Source of the DNA: Ignavibacteriota bacterium
GTDB taxonomy: Bacteria > Bacteroidota > Ignavibacteria > UBA10030 > UBA6906
Assembly (NCBI GenBank): GCA_003157485.1
Contig: PMJQ01000184.1
Coordinates: 1,931-41,344 of the forward strand
Reading direction: 5' to 3'
Length of the DNA stretch: 39,414 nt
Numbering within the stretch: the first letter of the stretch is position 1; every line of letters begins with the position of its first letter. Made by a program: the position numbers and the translations under genes. The notes under the pieces are model-generated. The model had not been told where the DNA came from. It was given only the letters and a program-made list of their open reading frames with translations, and searched no databases. Shown in pieces: positions 19,122 through 28,621 of this stretch.

Positions 19122-19793
19122 ATGGAGCGTCATTTCGAGCGGGAGCTTGAGGATCTCAAAGGGACCCTCGTCAACATGGGGAGCCTCGTGGACGGGCAGC
19201 TCGGGTCCGCATGCCGGGCCCTCTTTGAAGGAGACCTGTCGCGCGCGCGCGACGTCATGGACCGGGACAGGGAGGTGGATGCGTACGATACGCTGATCGA
19301 CAGGCAGTGCATGGATATATTTGCGCTGACGCAGCCCGTGGCAGTTGACCTGAGGCTCCTGATGTCCGCGCTTGCAATCAACTCGCAGCTTGAACGGATC
19401 GGGGATATCGCTGTGAATATCGCTGAGCGCGTAGAACCTCTCGTCGCGCACAGGGAGTTTCTCCTTTCCACGCGGCTCTCCGAGATGGCCGATATCGCAC
19501 GCATCATGGTGCGGGACAGCCTTGACTCGTTCATCCGCGGGGACGCCACGCTCGCCTCACGCGTTCTTGTCAGCGACGACGTCGTCGACAAACTTGACGG
19601 CGGGCTCTTCCGTACGCTCGTTGCCGAGATGAAGGGACACCACGAACGGGTTGAGCCAGCGGCGCACATACTCATACTTTCCCGCCATCTGGAACGGCTC
19701 GCCGACCATGCGACGAACATCGCCGAAGACGTCATATTCATCGTGGAGGCGAAACTGGTGAAGCATACCGCCGGGGAAGGGATCCGACCTTGA
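19122..19793 (+). CDS. phoU: Phosphate signalling protein PhoU, copy 1
   Basis: MERHFERELEDLKGTLVNMGSLVDGQLGSA; QPVAVDLRLLMSALAINSQLERIGDIAVNIAERV; LERLADHATNIAEDVIFIVEA. Confidence 0.95.
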   Translation: MERHFERELEDLKGTLVNMGSLVDGQLGSACRALFEGDLSRARDVMDRDREVDAYDTLIDRQCMDIFALTQPVAVDLRLLMSALAINSQLERIGDIAVNIAERVEPLVAHREFLLSTRLSEMADIARIMVRDSLDSFIRGDATLASRVLVSDDVVDKLDGGLFRTLVAEMKGHHERVEPAAHILILSRHLERLADHATNIAEDVIFIVEAKLVKHTAGEGIRP

Positions 19794-19902
19794 AAATTAC
19801 GCCGCTTCCTGGCGTGGCTGAAAGTCACGACGATTTTAGGCGTGATTGAAAATTACGCCGCTTCCTGGCGTGGCTGAAAGTCACGACGATCTTGGGCGTG
19901 AT
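19791..19902 (+). repeat. 56-bp tandem repeat, two copies, starting at the phoU1 stop codon
   Basis: TGAAAATTACGCCGCTTCCTGGCGTGGCTGAAAGTCACGACGATTTTAGGCGTGAT at 19791-19846 and again at 19847-19902 with two substitutions (ATTTTAG to ATCTTGG). A degenerate third unit starts at 19903. Confidence 0.95.
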
Positions 19903-19991
19903 TGAAAATCACGCAGCCTGTTTGCGTGACTGGATGTCACGCATTCAACCAGAATGGTTGAATATTTCGAATTCAACTGATTTGGTTGAAT
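19896..19991. repeat. Array of short inverted repeats (palindromic hairpins) following the 56-bp repeats
   Basis: GCGTGATT-GAA-AATCACGC (19896-19914), GCGTGACT-GGA-TGTCACGC (19924-19942), ATTCAACCA-GAA-TGGTTGAAT (19943-19963), ATTCAAC..GTTGAAT (19971-19991). Confidence 0.92.
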
Positions 19992-20055
19992 TCCGTCTCT
20001 TGCACATTCCGCGTTCATTAAGTATGTTGGAGTCATCATTTTCCGGACAGGTCCC

Positions 20056-20757
20056 ATGCAGCGTCACTTCGTCGAAGAGCTTGAGGCGGTAAAGACTAAC
20101 CTGATCAAGATGGGGAGCTTCGCGGAAGAAGCGATCGCCCAATCGATCAAGGCGCTCCTGGAGCGGAACGCGGACCTGGCACGCGAGGTCATCACCCGGG
20201 ACGAGAGGATCAACGAGATGGAAATCGAGATCGACGACGCCATCGTTGACCTTCTTGCCCTGCAGCAGCCTGTTGCCACGGACCTGAGGTTCATACTCGC
20301 CGCAATGAAGATCAACAACGATCTCGAGAGGATCGGGGACCATGCCGTAAACATCGCCGAGTCCGCTCTCCAGTATGCGGTGGGAAAGCCGGTCAGGCCG
20401 TTTGCCGATCTCCCGCACATGGCGCAGACAACGAAGGAAATGCTCCGCGACTCGATTGACGCGTTCATCCATGCAGACTCGGCGAAGGCGCGGGCGGTGC
20501 TCGTGAGCGATGATACGATCGACGACCTGAACAGGAAGATCGTCGCCGGGCTTGTGGCGGTCATCCGGGCCGAGCCGCCGCTTATCGAACAGGCGCTGGA
20601 CCTGATCCGCGTCAGCCGGAACCTTGAGCGCGTTGCCGACCTCTCCACGAATATCGCCGAGGAGGTGGTATTCATCGCCGAGGCGCACATTGTCAAGCAT
20701 AACGTCGAAAACAAACCCCCCTCCGTTCACCGCGAATCGGCTTCCGGGCAGTCGTAG
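20056..20757 (+). CDS. phoU: Phosphate signalling protein PhoU, copy 2
   Basis: [89 protein letters not shown]. Confidence 0.95.
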   Translation: MQRHFVEELEAVKTNLIKMGSFAEEAIAQSIKALLERNADLAREVITRDERINEMEIEIDDAIVDLLALQQPVATDLRFILAAMKINNDLERIGDHAVNIAESALQYAVGKPVRPFADLPHMAQTTKEMLRDSIDAFIHADSAKARAVLVSDDTIDDLNRKIVAGLVAVIRAEPPLIEQALDLIRVSRNLERVADLSTNIAEEVVFIAEAHIVKHNVENKPPSVHRESASGQS

Positions 20758-20770
20758 TCCGTTTCCCCTC

Positions 20771-20788
20771 CCGGGGGATCCTCCCCGG
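20771..20788 (+). terminator. Possible weak stem-loop downstream of phoU copy 2
   Basis: CCGGGG-GATCCT-CCCCGG 14 bp after the phoU2 stop; no T-tract, so intrinsic termination is doubtful. Confidence 0.25.
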
Positions 20789-20857
20789 CGCGAGAACTTC
20801 CCCTCACAAATCAATTGCATGGAACCCGCAAAAGAAGTATCTTTTTGGGTACTTCGA

Positions 20858-20877
20858 TGTTTCACGGCGTTTCACGG
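20858..20877 (+). promoter_or_regulatory. Tandem parS-half-site-like repeats upstream of parA
   Basis: TGTTTCACGG (20858-20867) directly followed by CGTTTCACGG (20868-20877); the canonical parS half-site is TGTTTCACG. Confidence 0.45.
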
Positions 20878-20939
20878 CTCCCTGCCGGGCATCCCGGGCC
20901 GGGAAGCCCCTGCGTTTCCGGAAATCTCTATGGTGTAGT

Positions 20940-21722
20940 GTGGGCAAGATCATTACTATTGCAAACCAGAAGGGGGGGGTGGGGAAGACCACGACCGCCG
21001 TCAACCTCTCGGCGTGCATTGCGGCTGCAGAGAAGAGAACGCTCCTCGTGGACACCGACCCGCAGGCGAATGCGACAAGCGGCATCGGGCTGGAGGCATC
21101 GTCCGAAGGGAGAAGCACGTACGAGGTCATGGTCGGCGGCCTCTCGGCGGCAGACGCGATTCAGAAAAGCCAGATGCCGTTCCTTTCGGTTATGCCCTCG
21201 CACATCAACCTCGTAGGGGCGGAGCTGGAACTGGTCCAGCTCGAGGACAGGGAGCGGCGCCTGAAGAACGCGCTTGATGCGGTCAGGAAAGACTATGATT
21301 TCATATTCATCGATTGCCCTCCCTCGCTCGGCCTCGTGACGCTTAACGCCCTGACGGCTGCGGATTCCGTCCTCATTCCGGTCCAGTGCGAGTACTACGC
21401 GCTCGAGGGACTCGGCCAGCTCCTGAATACGATAAGCATGGTGAAAAAACAGCTCAACGAATCGCTGGACATCGAGGGGGTTCTCCTCACGATGTTCGAC
21501 GGCCGCCTCCGCCTTTCGAACCAGATCGTGGAGGAGGTGAAGAAGTACTTCGGCGAGAAAGTATTCAAGTCTGTCGTCACGCGCAACGTCCGACTGAGCG
21601 AGGCGCCGAGCTTCGGAAAGCCTATCATCCTGTATGACGCCGTCTCCACCGGGACCCGGAACTACATGGACCTTGCCCGGGAGGTCCTTGTGAAGAACGA
21701 TCACCAGATTATCACGACATGA
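20940..21722 (+). CDS. parA: Chromosome partitioning ATPase ParA/Soj (GTG start)
   Basis: [26 protein letters not shown] (deviant Walker A); [36 protein letters not shown]. Confidence 0.96.
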   Translation: MGKIITIANQKGGVGKTTTAVNLSACIAAAEKRTLLVDTDPQANATSGIGLEASSEGRSTYEVMVGGLSAADAIQKSQMPFLSVMPSHINLVGAELELVQLEDRERRLKNALDAVRKDYDFIFIDCPPSLGLVTLNALTAADSVLIPVQCEYYALEGLGQLLNTISMVKKQLNESLDIEGVLLTMFDGRLRLSNQIVEEVKKYFGEKVFKSVVTRNVRLSEAPSFGKPIILYDAVSTGTRNYMDLAREVLVKNDHQIITT

Positions 21723-21732
21723 GCGCCGCACC

Positions 21733-22650
21733 ATGGCACGCATAAAACCCGTCCTCGGCAGAGGTCTCGCCTCCCTGATCCCGCGCCAGGCAGCGGTGCC
21801 CCCGCTCCCTCTCGGCGGACAGGATGACGGCGTCACCAACGACATCATTGCGTCGATCGCGCTCGACCGCATCCAGCGGAATCCGTACCAGCCCCGTGCC
21901 GAGTTCGAGCCGGTCGCTCTTGACGAGCTCAAGCGCTCGATCCAGGAGAAGGGGATTATTCAGCCGGTCACCGTCCGCAGGCTCGGCGATGAGTACCAGC
22001 TGATCTCGGGGGAGCGCCGTGTGAGAGCCGCGCGGGAGGCGGGGCTCAAACACATCCCCGCGTACATCATCAGGGTCCGCTCGAACGAGGAGATGCTCGA
22101 GCTCGCGCTCATCGAGAACCTCCAGCGCGAGCACCTCAACCCGATTGAGATCGCGATCTCCTACAAGCGGCTCATCGACGAGTGCCGGTATACGCAGGAG
22201 GAGGTATCGCAGAAGATCGGTAAGGACAGGACGACGATAACGAATTTTCTCCGTCTCCTGAAACTTCCCGAACCGATTCAGGCCGCCGTGCGGAAGGGGG
22301 ACATCTCAAGCGGCCACGCGCGTGCGCTCGTGGCGATCGAAGATGCTGACAGGCAGATGGAGATCTTCACGAAGATCGTCGCGAAGGATCTCTCCGTCCG
22401 CGACGTGGAGCGCCTTGCCCGTGAGAAAAAGGGGGGGAAAGGAAGCAGGCGGGGAACCGGCCATGGAGGCGGGGCGGTCTCCAGCTCGCTCTTGAGCATC
22501 GAGGAGCGGCTCCGCAGGTTTCTGGGGACTCGCGTCCAGGTGCGCATGCTGCAGGACGGTAAAGGAGAGATCGTCATCGAATATTATTCCGCCGATGATC
22601 TCGAGCGCATTCTTGAAGTATTCTCCGGGATCGAAGACCGGGCGCGGTGA
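21733..22650 (+). CDS. parB: Chromosome partitioning protein ParB
   Basis: [80 protein letters not shown]. Confidence 0.97.
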   Translation: MARIKPVLGRGLASLIPRQAAVPPLPLGGQDDGVTNDIIASIALDRIQRNPYQPRAEFEPVALDELKRSIQEKGIIQPVTVRRLGDEYQLISGERRVRAAREAGLKHIPAYIIRVRSNEEMLELALIENLQREHLNPIEIAISYKRLIDECRYTQEEVSQKIGKDRTTITNFLRLLKLPEPIQAAVRKGDISSGHARALVAIEDADRQMEIFTKIVAKDLSVRDVERLAREKKGGKGSRRGTGHGGGAVSSSLLSIEERLRRFLGTRVQVRMLQDGKGEIVIEYYSADDLERILEVFSGIEDRAR

Positions 22651-22691
22651 CCGCCGCGCCGTCGTCGAACGGACATCTTGCGGGGAGCCAC

Positions 22692-23084
22692 ATGGGAAAG
22701 TCGATCATTGCAACTCCGAACGCCCCGGCTGCGATAGGGCCGTACAGCCAGGGGATCGCCGCCCCTCCGGGGCTCGTATTCACCGCCGGCCAGATTCCCC
22801 TCGATCCGGCTACCGGAGAGATCGTCGGGGGCGACATCAGGGCTCAGACCCGGCGTGTGATCGAAAACCTGAAGGCGATACTCGAGGCGGGCGGTTCGGA
22901 CCTCTCGTCGGTCGTCAGAACGACCGTCTATCTGAAGGATATGGGGGATTTCGCAGGGATGAATGAAGTCTATGCCGAGTACTTTCGCGCGGCGCTCCCG
23001 GCCAGATCCACGGTCGAGGTGGCGCGTCTTCCCCGTGATGTCCGCGTCGAGATCGATGCGATAGGCATCACCCTGTCCCGCTGA
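22692..23084 (+). CDS. ridA: RidA/YjgF/Rid family reactive intermediate deaminase
   Basis: [57 protein letters not shown]...[24 protein letters not shown] at 22692. Confidence 0.95.
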   Translation: MGKSIIATPNAPAAIGPYSQGIAAPPGLVFTAGQIPLDPATGEIVGGDIRAQTRRVIENLKAILEAGGSDLSSVVRTTVYLKDMGDFAGMNEVYAEYFRAALPARSTVEVARLPRDVRVEIDAIGITLSR

Positions 23085-23095
23085 CAGGATACGAT

Positions 23096-23770
23096 GTGAA
23101 ACCGGTTCCCCGTCACCTGCTGGCGGTCATCATGCTGTTGCTCGGCTTCTCCCTGTGTGCCCGGGCCTGCCCCGGCGTCACGCAGGGCGCGGACTCCGTA
23201 CGGATCAGGCCGGGAACAGACTCCCTTCGCGTCCGGCACGGCGAGGATTCCGTCCGGATCACCCGGGGGGCGGACTCCGCCGGTTGGCGCTCAGACACGC
23301 TGCGGCATGCGGCACTCCCGCGGAAATCTCCCGGAATGGCAATGCTCCTCTCTGCTGTCGTCCCCGGAGCCGGGCAGTTCTATAATCAGTCCTACTGGAA
23401 AGTCCCCATTGTGTTCGGGCTCGGGCTCTATTTTGCGTCGACCTGGCTCGACCAGAACCGGCGGACGGAGATCTATCGGCAGAAGTACGCGGCGGATCTG
23501 GCTGTTCCCCTCCCCACCGATATCTTCGCGAGCCTCGCCGCACAGGGACAGAGGAACACTGATCTGAATGAAAGGGAATTCTACAAGGAACAGCGGGACA
23601 CATTTGCCTGGTATTTCGTCATACTCTACCTTGTGAACGTTGCCGACGCGTACGTTGATGCGAGCCTCTTTGATTTTGACGTCGGAGGGGACCTCTCGCT
23701 CCGGGTCCTCCCTGGAGCGGCCGGACCGCTGAACCCCGTCCCGGGAGTCACCCTCCGCATCGGGTTTTAA
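23096..23770 (+). CDS. DUF5683-like membrane protein with N-terminal 9-aa repeats
   Basis: Signal peptide; repeats GADSVRIRP/GTDSLRVRH/GEDSVRITR/GADSAGW; AMLLSAVVPGAGQFYNQSYWKVPIVFGLGLYF pattern. Confidence 0.65.
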   Translation: MKPVPRHLLAVIMLLLGFSLCARACPGVTQGADSVRIRPGTDSLRVRHGEDSVRITRGADSAGWRSDTLRHAALPRKSPGMAMLLSAVVPGAGQFYNQSYWKVPIVFGLGLYFASTWLDQNRRTEIYRQKYAADLAVPLPTDIFASLAAQGQRNTDLNEREFYKEQRDTFAWYFVILYLVNVADAYVDASLFDFDVGGDLSLRVLPGAAGPLNPVPGVTLRIGF

Positions 23771-23809
23771 GCCTCACCAGAGCCTGTTCAACAACTCGAG
23801 GGGGCCCGT

Positions 23810-24793
23810 ATGCTGAACTACATCTGGATCTCGCTCATCATCCTGGGAATACTCGTCGCCGCCGGGAGCGACGCCGCCGACGAGCTGGGGAACACGTACC
23901 GGAACGGCATCTCCCTCGAGGTCCGATTCGTAGTCGCAAAACGCCCCTCCCCGCTCCGCTCCGCGTGGGAGGGGACGATCGTTCTCAGTGCGGCGGAATT
24001 CAACTCTCTGTACGGTCCGGGATCGGCGGATTCGGCTGTGAACCAGCCTGCGATGGTCTCCGTTGACGCCTCCGGCAGGTCGACGGTGACGATGACGGCA
24101 GGGTCCGGCACGCCGCGCCTGTGGGCGGAAATGGCGAAGCACGCGGCGGACCCCGGGCGCCTTGCGGCGACGGCCGCGCCGCTGAACCCTGAGGCTGAGG
24201 GGAATGCTCTCCCGCTCCGGATGGTTGTGGAGCCGATCAGATTCGTCAGGCTGAAGGCCGTGACCGCCGCCGCGCTTGACTATGCCGCCGCCGCAGTGAA
24301 CATCTCGATCGGTCTCATCGGCGTAATGGCGCTCTGGCTGGGCGTGATGAAGGTTGCCGGTGAAGCGGGGCTCCTCGGAATCATCACGCGCGCGCTTACC
24401 CCCCTTACGCGCCGGCTCTTTCCCGACATCCCTCCCGACCATCCCGCTCTCGCCTCGATGATCATGAACATCGCGGCGAACATGCTCGGATTGAACAACG
24501 CGGCGACCCCCATGGGCCTGAAAGCCATGGAGGAGCTGAACAGGCTGAATCCGCGCCTCGGGACTGCGACGAACGCCATGGTCACGTTCCTGGCCATCAA
24601 CACGGGAGGGCTCGTCCTGATCCCCGCCACGGCGATCGCGGTGCGCGCGGCGGCAGGGTCGGCGAACCCCGGGATCATCATCGGGACGTCAATCATAGGG
24701 TCCGGATGCGCGACGATCGCCGGAGTTGCCGCCTCCCGCCTCCTCCAGAGGCTTCCCCGCTACCGGCGGCAGGTGGAGGCGGACCATGACTGA
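23810..24793 (+). CDS. SpmA-like nucleoside-recognition (Gate) domain membrane protein with an N-terminal insertion
   Basis: LWLGVMKVAGEAGLLGIITRALTPLTRRLFPDIPPDHPALASMIMNIAANMLGLNNAATPMGLKAMEELN is SpmA-like; followed by an SpmB-like gene. Confidence 0.85.
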   Translation: MLNYIWISLIILGILVAAGSDAADELGNTYRNGISLEVRFVVAKRPSPLRSAWEGTIVLSAAEFNSLYGPGSADSAVNQPAMVSVDASGRSTVTMTAGSGTPRLWAEMAKHAADPGRLAATAAPLNPEAEGNALPLRMVVEPIRFVRLKAVTAAALDYAAAAVNISIGLIGVMALWLGVMKVAGEAGLLGIITRALTPLTRRLFPDIPPDHPALASMIMNIAANMLGLNNAATPMGLKAMEELNRLNPRLGTATNAMVTFLAINTGGLVLIPATAIAVRAAAGSANPGIIIGTSIIGSGCATIAGVAASRLLQRLPRYRRQVEADHD

Positions 24794-25331
24794 CGTCTTC
24801 CGCACGATCGTCAATACGGTCGCCGTCTGTGCGATCCCCATGATGTTCGTCCTCTTCCTCGGTTGGGGGGTCGTGAAAAAAGTGAAAGTGTACGAGGTGT
24901 TCGTGGAGGGGGCGAAAGAGGGATTCACAACCGCGGTGAGGATCATCCCGTACCTGGTGGCGATGCTTGTTGCGATAGGCATTTTCCGCGCGAGCGGTGC
25001 GCTGGACCTGCTCACGCGTCTCCTCGGACCGGTTACGACGCTCATCGGCATGCCACCGGAGACGCTTGCGATGGCGTTCATGCGACCCCTCTCCGGGAGC
25101 GGTTCCCTCGGCGTGATGACGGAGCTTATGAAAGTCCACGGGCCCGATTCCCTCATCGGCGTCATGGCGTCGACGATGTATGGGAGTTCCGAGACCACTT
25201 TTTACGTGCTTGCGGTGTATTTCGGCTCCGCCGGGATCAGGAACACGCGTCACGCCGTGCCGGTCGGGCTTATCGCCGATGCCGCGGGAATGCTCGCCGC
25301 GGTCTGGGTCGTGAACCTCCTGTTCCATTGA
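24786..25331 (+). CDS. SpmB-like nucleoside-recognition domain membrane protein
   Basis: MTDVFRTIVNTVAVCAIPMMFVLFLGWGVVKKVKVYEVFVEGAKEGFTTAVRIIPYLVAMLVAIGIFRASGAL; AFMRPLSGSGSLGVMTELM; TMYGSSETTFYVLAVYFGSAGI. Confidence 0.88.
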   Translation: MTDVFRTIVNTVAVCAIPMMFVLFLGWGVVKKVKVYEVFVEGAKEGFTTAVRIIPYLVAMLVAIGIFRASGALDLLTRLLGPVTTLIGMPPETLAMAFMRPLSGSGSLGVMTELMKVHGPDSLIGVMASTMYGSSETTFYVLAVYFGSAGIRNTRHAVPVGLIADAAGMLAAVWVVNLLFH

Positions 25332-25349
25332 GGGCGCGCGGAGGGAACC

Positions 25350-25378
25350 TTGCTTTTCAGAGGGGTGATGGGTATATT
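25350..25378 (+). promoter_or_regulatory. Candidate sigma70-type promoter upstream of proline dehydrogenase
   Basis: TTGCTT (25350-25355), 17-bp spacer, TATATT (25373-25378) in the spmB-PRODH intergenic region. Confidence 0.35.
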
Positions 25379-25539
25379 TTTGCCGCAAACCCAAACCGCT
25401 CGCTGCACGTTCTCTCCTTTTGAAACTGCTGGATGGCCGCTCCGCCCGGAAGTATTTCCTCCTCTGTGCCCCCCGGAACCCTGCGGGGAGGAATTGGAAC
25501 GCGGGTAAGGGCGCGATTCATTCACACACGGGATATTCC

Positions 25540-26442
25540 ATGCATCTCCTGAACCGGCTTGTCGTCGCAGCAATTCCCGCAATACCGAGACCGATGGTCC
25601 GCTACTTCGCCGGTCGTTACATCGCCGGAGAAACCGTTCAGGACGCGGTCAACACGGTCCGCGCCCTCAACGCGGAAGGGGTCTGTGCGACGCTGGACGT
25701 GCTCGGCGAAGACATCACGCGCCGCGACGAGGCGGAGACGTCGCGCGAACAGTCGAACGGGGTCCTCCGGACGATCGCACGCGAAAAACTGGACTCCAAT
25801 CTTTCCATCAAGCTCACCTCTCTCGGCCTGAAACTCGACAGGCAGCTCTGCACGGAAAACGTCCGCGAGATCCTGAAGGTCGCGTCCGACCTCAACATTT
25901 TCGTCCGGTTCGACATGGAGGATTCGACATGCACGTCCGAAACGATCGCCATATTCCGCACACTGCACGGTGAATTTCCGAACACGGGGATCGTACTCCA
26001 GGCGTACATGCGGCGGTCCGCCGATGACGTGCTCGCGCTCCTGGGCGACAGGCCGAACTTCCGGCTCTGCAAGGGGATCTACAAGGAGCGGAAGGAGATC
26101 GCGTTCCAGTCGCGGGAGGAGGTCCAGCAGAATTTTACCCGGCTACTCGACATGATGCTGAAACGCAACGCCTACGTCGGGATCGCCACGCACGACACGG
26201 TCCTCGTGGACGCCGCGGAGGAGTTCATAAGGACGATGGGGCTCCGGAAAGACCAGTATGAATTTCAGATGCTCCTCGGCGTGCGCCCCGAACTGAGGAA
26301 ACGGCTTGTGCGCGAAGGCCACAGGGTACGCCTGTACGTTCCTTTCGGGGAGCACTGGTACGGCTATTCGACCCGCCGGTTCAAGGAGAACCCCGAAGTT
26401 GCCGGGTATGTTGTCAAAGCGCTCTTCATGCGCAACAAGTAG
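25540..26442 (+). CDS. Proline dehydrogenase family protein
   Basis: MHLLNRLVVAAIPAIPRPMVRYFAGRYIAGETVQDAVNTVRALNAEGVCATLDVLGED; FVRFDMEDSTCTSETIAIF; LCKGIYKE; RLYVPFGEHWYGYSTRRFKENPEVAGYVVKALF. Confidence 0.92.
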   Translation: MHLLNRLVVAAIPAIPRPMVRYFAGRYIAGETVQDAVNTVRALNAEGVCATLDVLGEDITRRDEAETSREQSNGVLRTIAREKLDSNLSIKLTSLGLKLDRQLCTENVREILKVASDLNIFVRFDMEDSTCTSETIAIFRTLHGEFPNTGIVLQAYMRRSADDVLALLGDRPNFRLCKGIYKERKEIAFQSREEVQQNFTRLLDMMLKRNAYVGIATHDTVLVDAAEEFIRTMGLRKDQYEFQMLLGVRPELRKRLVREGHRVRLYVPFGEHWYGYSTRRFKENPEVAGYVVKALFMRNK

Positions 26443-26476
26443 TCCGGGTCACGTTCACAACATTGAAGGAGTGACA

Positions 26477-28549
26477 ATGGCTGAGTCAAAACACACACCG
26501 ATGGTTTCGGCGTCGTCGGACATGAGGGAGTTCACTCTCCGTGCGCTCGTCATCGGGCTCTTCATGTGCGTCATTCTCGGAGCCGCGAACGCCTACCTCG
26601 GACTGAAAGCCGGCATGACGATCGCGGCGACGTATCCCGCGGCGGTCATCGGCATGGCGGTCCTCCGGATGATGAAGGGGACGCTGCTGGAGGAGAACTT
26701 CGCCCGAACTGTCGGTTCCATCGGGGAGTCTGTCGCCGCCGGAGCGGTGTTCACGATCCCGGCGTTCGTCATACTCCGCATATGGAATTTCACGCCCGAT
26801 TCCATGCTTCCGGAATACCTGACCGCGGCGGCGCTGATGGTCCTGGGCGGCATCCTCGGGATCCTCTTCGTGACGATACTCAGGCGCGTGATGGTGGAAG
26901 ACGACGGACTTCCTTTCCCGGAATCCGTCGCCGCTTCGGAGATACACAAGGCGGGGCAGAGGGGCGCGGACGCCGCCATACAGCTCTTCAAGGCGATGGG
27001 CGTCGGCGCATTCATCAAGCTGATGGACGGTGTCGGCGTCCTGCAGGCTACAGGGCTCGACTTCCAGGTCGGCATGGGGAAGCTCCGGGAATCGTTCGTC
27101 AGGCTGGGTCTGAAGGCCGACTCCGAGAAAATTGCAGGGGGAGGCATCACAACGATATCCGCCCCCGCAGCCACTCCGGCATACATTGGCGTGGGGTACA
27201 TCATCGGCCCCGAGCTGGGTGCGCTGAACTTCGCGGGGGGGCTCCTTGCATGGGGACTCTTCGTCCCGCTCCTCGTCTTCTTCCTGGGGCCCCAGCTTAT
27301 CGACAAATACACGGCGATGAACAACGGCGATTCGATGGCGGCGTGGGGGGCCGTGACCGGCCACCTGTACCGCTATATCGTCAGGCCGATCGCGGTGGGA
27401 GGGATGCTTGTCGGCGCGTGCTTCACCCTCTGGAAGATGCGGAAGAACCTGATACTGGGCATCAAGCGCGGCGTGGCCGACGTGCGGAAGTCGGCCGGAC
27501 AGGCCGCAGCGACGGAGAGGACGGAGAGAGACCTTCCCTTCAAGCTCGTGATACTCGGCGTGGTCATTGTATTCGCCCTCATGATCGGCCTTTACTTCTA
27601 TTTCACGCATATCCTGATCGGGGCGGTATTCGCCGCAATCGTCATGCTCATCACCGGGTTCTTCTTCGCCGCCGTCTCCGGCAACCTCGTCGGGCTGATC
27701 GGCTCTTCGAACAACCCGATCTCCGGCCTCACGCTTGCGGCGACGGTCATCGCCGCCCTGACGATGGTCATCATCGGCGTCAAAGGGATCGACGGCGTGG
27801 CCGCGGTCCTCGGGGTTGCCGCGGTCGTCTGCGTCTCCTCGGCAGTGGCCGGGGAGATGCTCCAGGACCTGAAGGTCGGGCACATTCTTGGAGGTACGCC
27901 GTCGAAGATGCAGATCGGCGACATCATCGGCGTCATCGTGGCGGGGCTCGTCATGTTCTTCCCCCTCTACGTCCTTCATAACGCCGACCTGGCTGCCCAC
28001 CCGGGGACCGGGGGATTCGGGAGCGCAAATCTCTCGGCGCCGCAGGCGGGACTCATGGCGGCGCTCTCGCAGGGGATCGTGGGGGGAGAGATGGCGTGGC
28101 CCCTCGTCGTTGTCGGCATCGCGCTCGGAATCTCGCTGATTCTCGTGAGGGTGAAGAGCCCGATGCTCTTTTCCGTGGGGATGTACCTGCCGCTGGAAAC
28201 GACGTTCGCGATATTCGTCGGCGGTCTGATACGCGGCTTGGTGAACAAACGCGCGGAAAAGCGGGGGCTCAACGCCGCCCAGAAAGCGCGCGTGGAAAAC
28301 GCGGGCGTGCTCTCCGCCTCCGGGCTCATCGCGGGTGAAGCGCTCATCGGCCTTTTCATCGCCGCGGTGGTGTTCATCCGCGACCGGGTGGGCGGGCCTG
28401 CAAAATTCTGGATCGTTCCGGGGTTCGAGGACATTGCGCCGTGGCTGGCGATCCCCGTGTTCGTTGTTCTCGCCCTGTACCTTGTTTACGTCCCCCTCTC
28501 GAAAGCCGGGAGGCCGGATGAACCGGCGCCGCCGACGGCGGTCATGTGA
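26477..28549 (+). CDS. OPT family oligopeptide transporter
   Basis: About 690 aa, many TM segments; EFTLRALVIGLFMCVILGAANAYLGLKAGMTIAATYPAAVIGMAVLR; GNLVGLIGSSNNPISGLTLA; ATG at 26477. Confidence 0.94.
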   Translation: MAESKHTPMVSASSDMREFTLRALVIGLFMCVILGAANAYLGLKAGMTIAATYPAAVIGMAVLRMMKGTLLEENFARTVGSIGESVAAGAVFTIPAFVILRIWNFTPDSMLPEYLTAAALMVLGGILGILFVTILRRVMVEDDGLPFPESVAASEIHKAGQRGADAAIQLFKAMGVGAFIKLMDGVGVLQATGLDFQVGMGKLRESFVRLGLKADSEKIAGGGITTISAPAATPAYIGVGYIIGPELGALNFAGGLLAWGLFVPLLVFFLGPQLIDKYTAMNNGDSMAAWGAVTGHLYRYIVRPIAVGGMLVGACFTLWKMRKNLILGIKRGVADVRKSAGQAAATERTERDLPFKLVILGVVIVFALMIGLYFYFTHILIGAVFAAIVMLITGFFFAAVSGNLVGLIGSSNNPISGLTLAATVIAALTMVIIGVKGIDGVAAVLGVAAVVCVSSAVAGEMLQDLKVGHILGGTPSKMQIGDIIGVIVAGLVMFFPLYVLHNADLAAHPGTGGFGSANLSAPQAGLMAALSQGIVGGEMAWPLVVVGIALGISLILVRVKSPMLFSVGMYLPLETTFAIFVGGLIRGLVNKRAEKRGLNAAQKARVENAGVLSASGLIAGEALIGLFIAAVVFIRDRVGGPAKFWIVPGFEDIAPWLAIPVFVVLALYLVYVPLSKAGRPDEPAPPTAVM

Positions 28550-28621
28550 GTTCCGCCGGCGCGGCGGCGTACGACAACCGTCCGCCGCCCCCGCCGGCAT
28601 TACCGAAAGGAGCGCTTCACA

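Noticed and set aside
19791-19991. CRISPR array
   Set aside because: Only two full 56-bp direct repeats with no unique spacers; palindromes adjoin directly and no cas genes are present.
26306-26476. N-terminal extension of the OPT ORF overlapping proline dehydrogenase
   Set aside because: Family-like sequence begins at MAESKHTPMVSASSDMREFTLRAL (26477).
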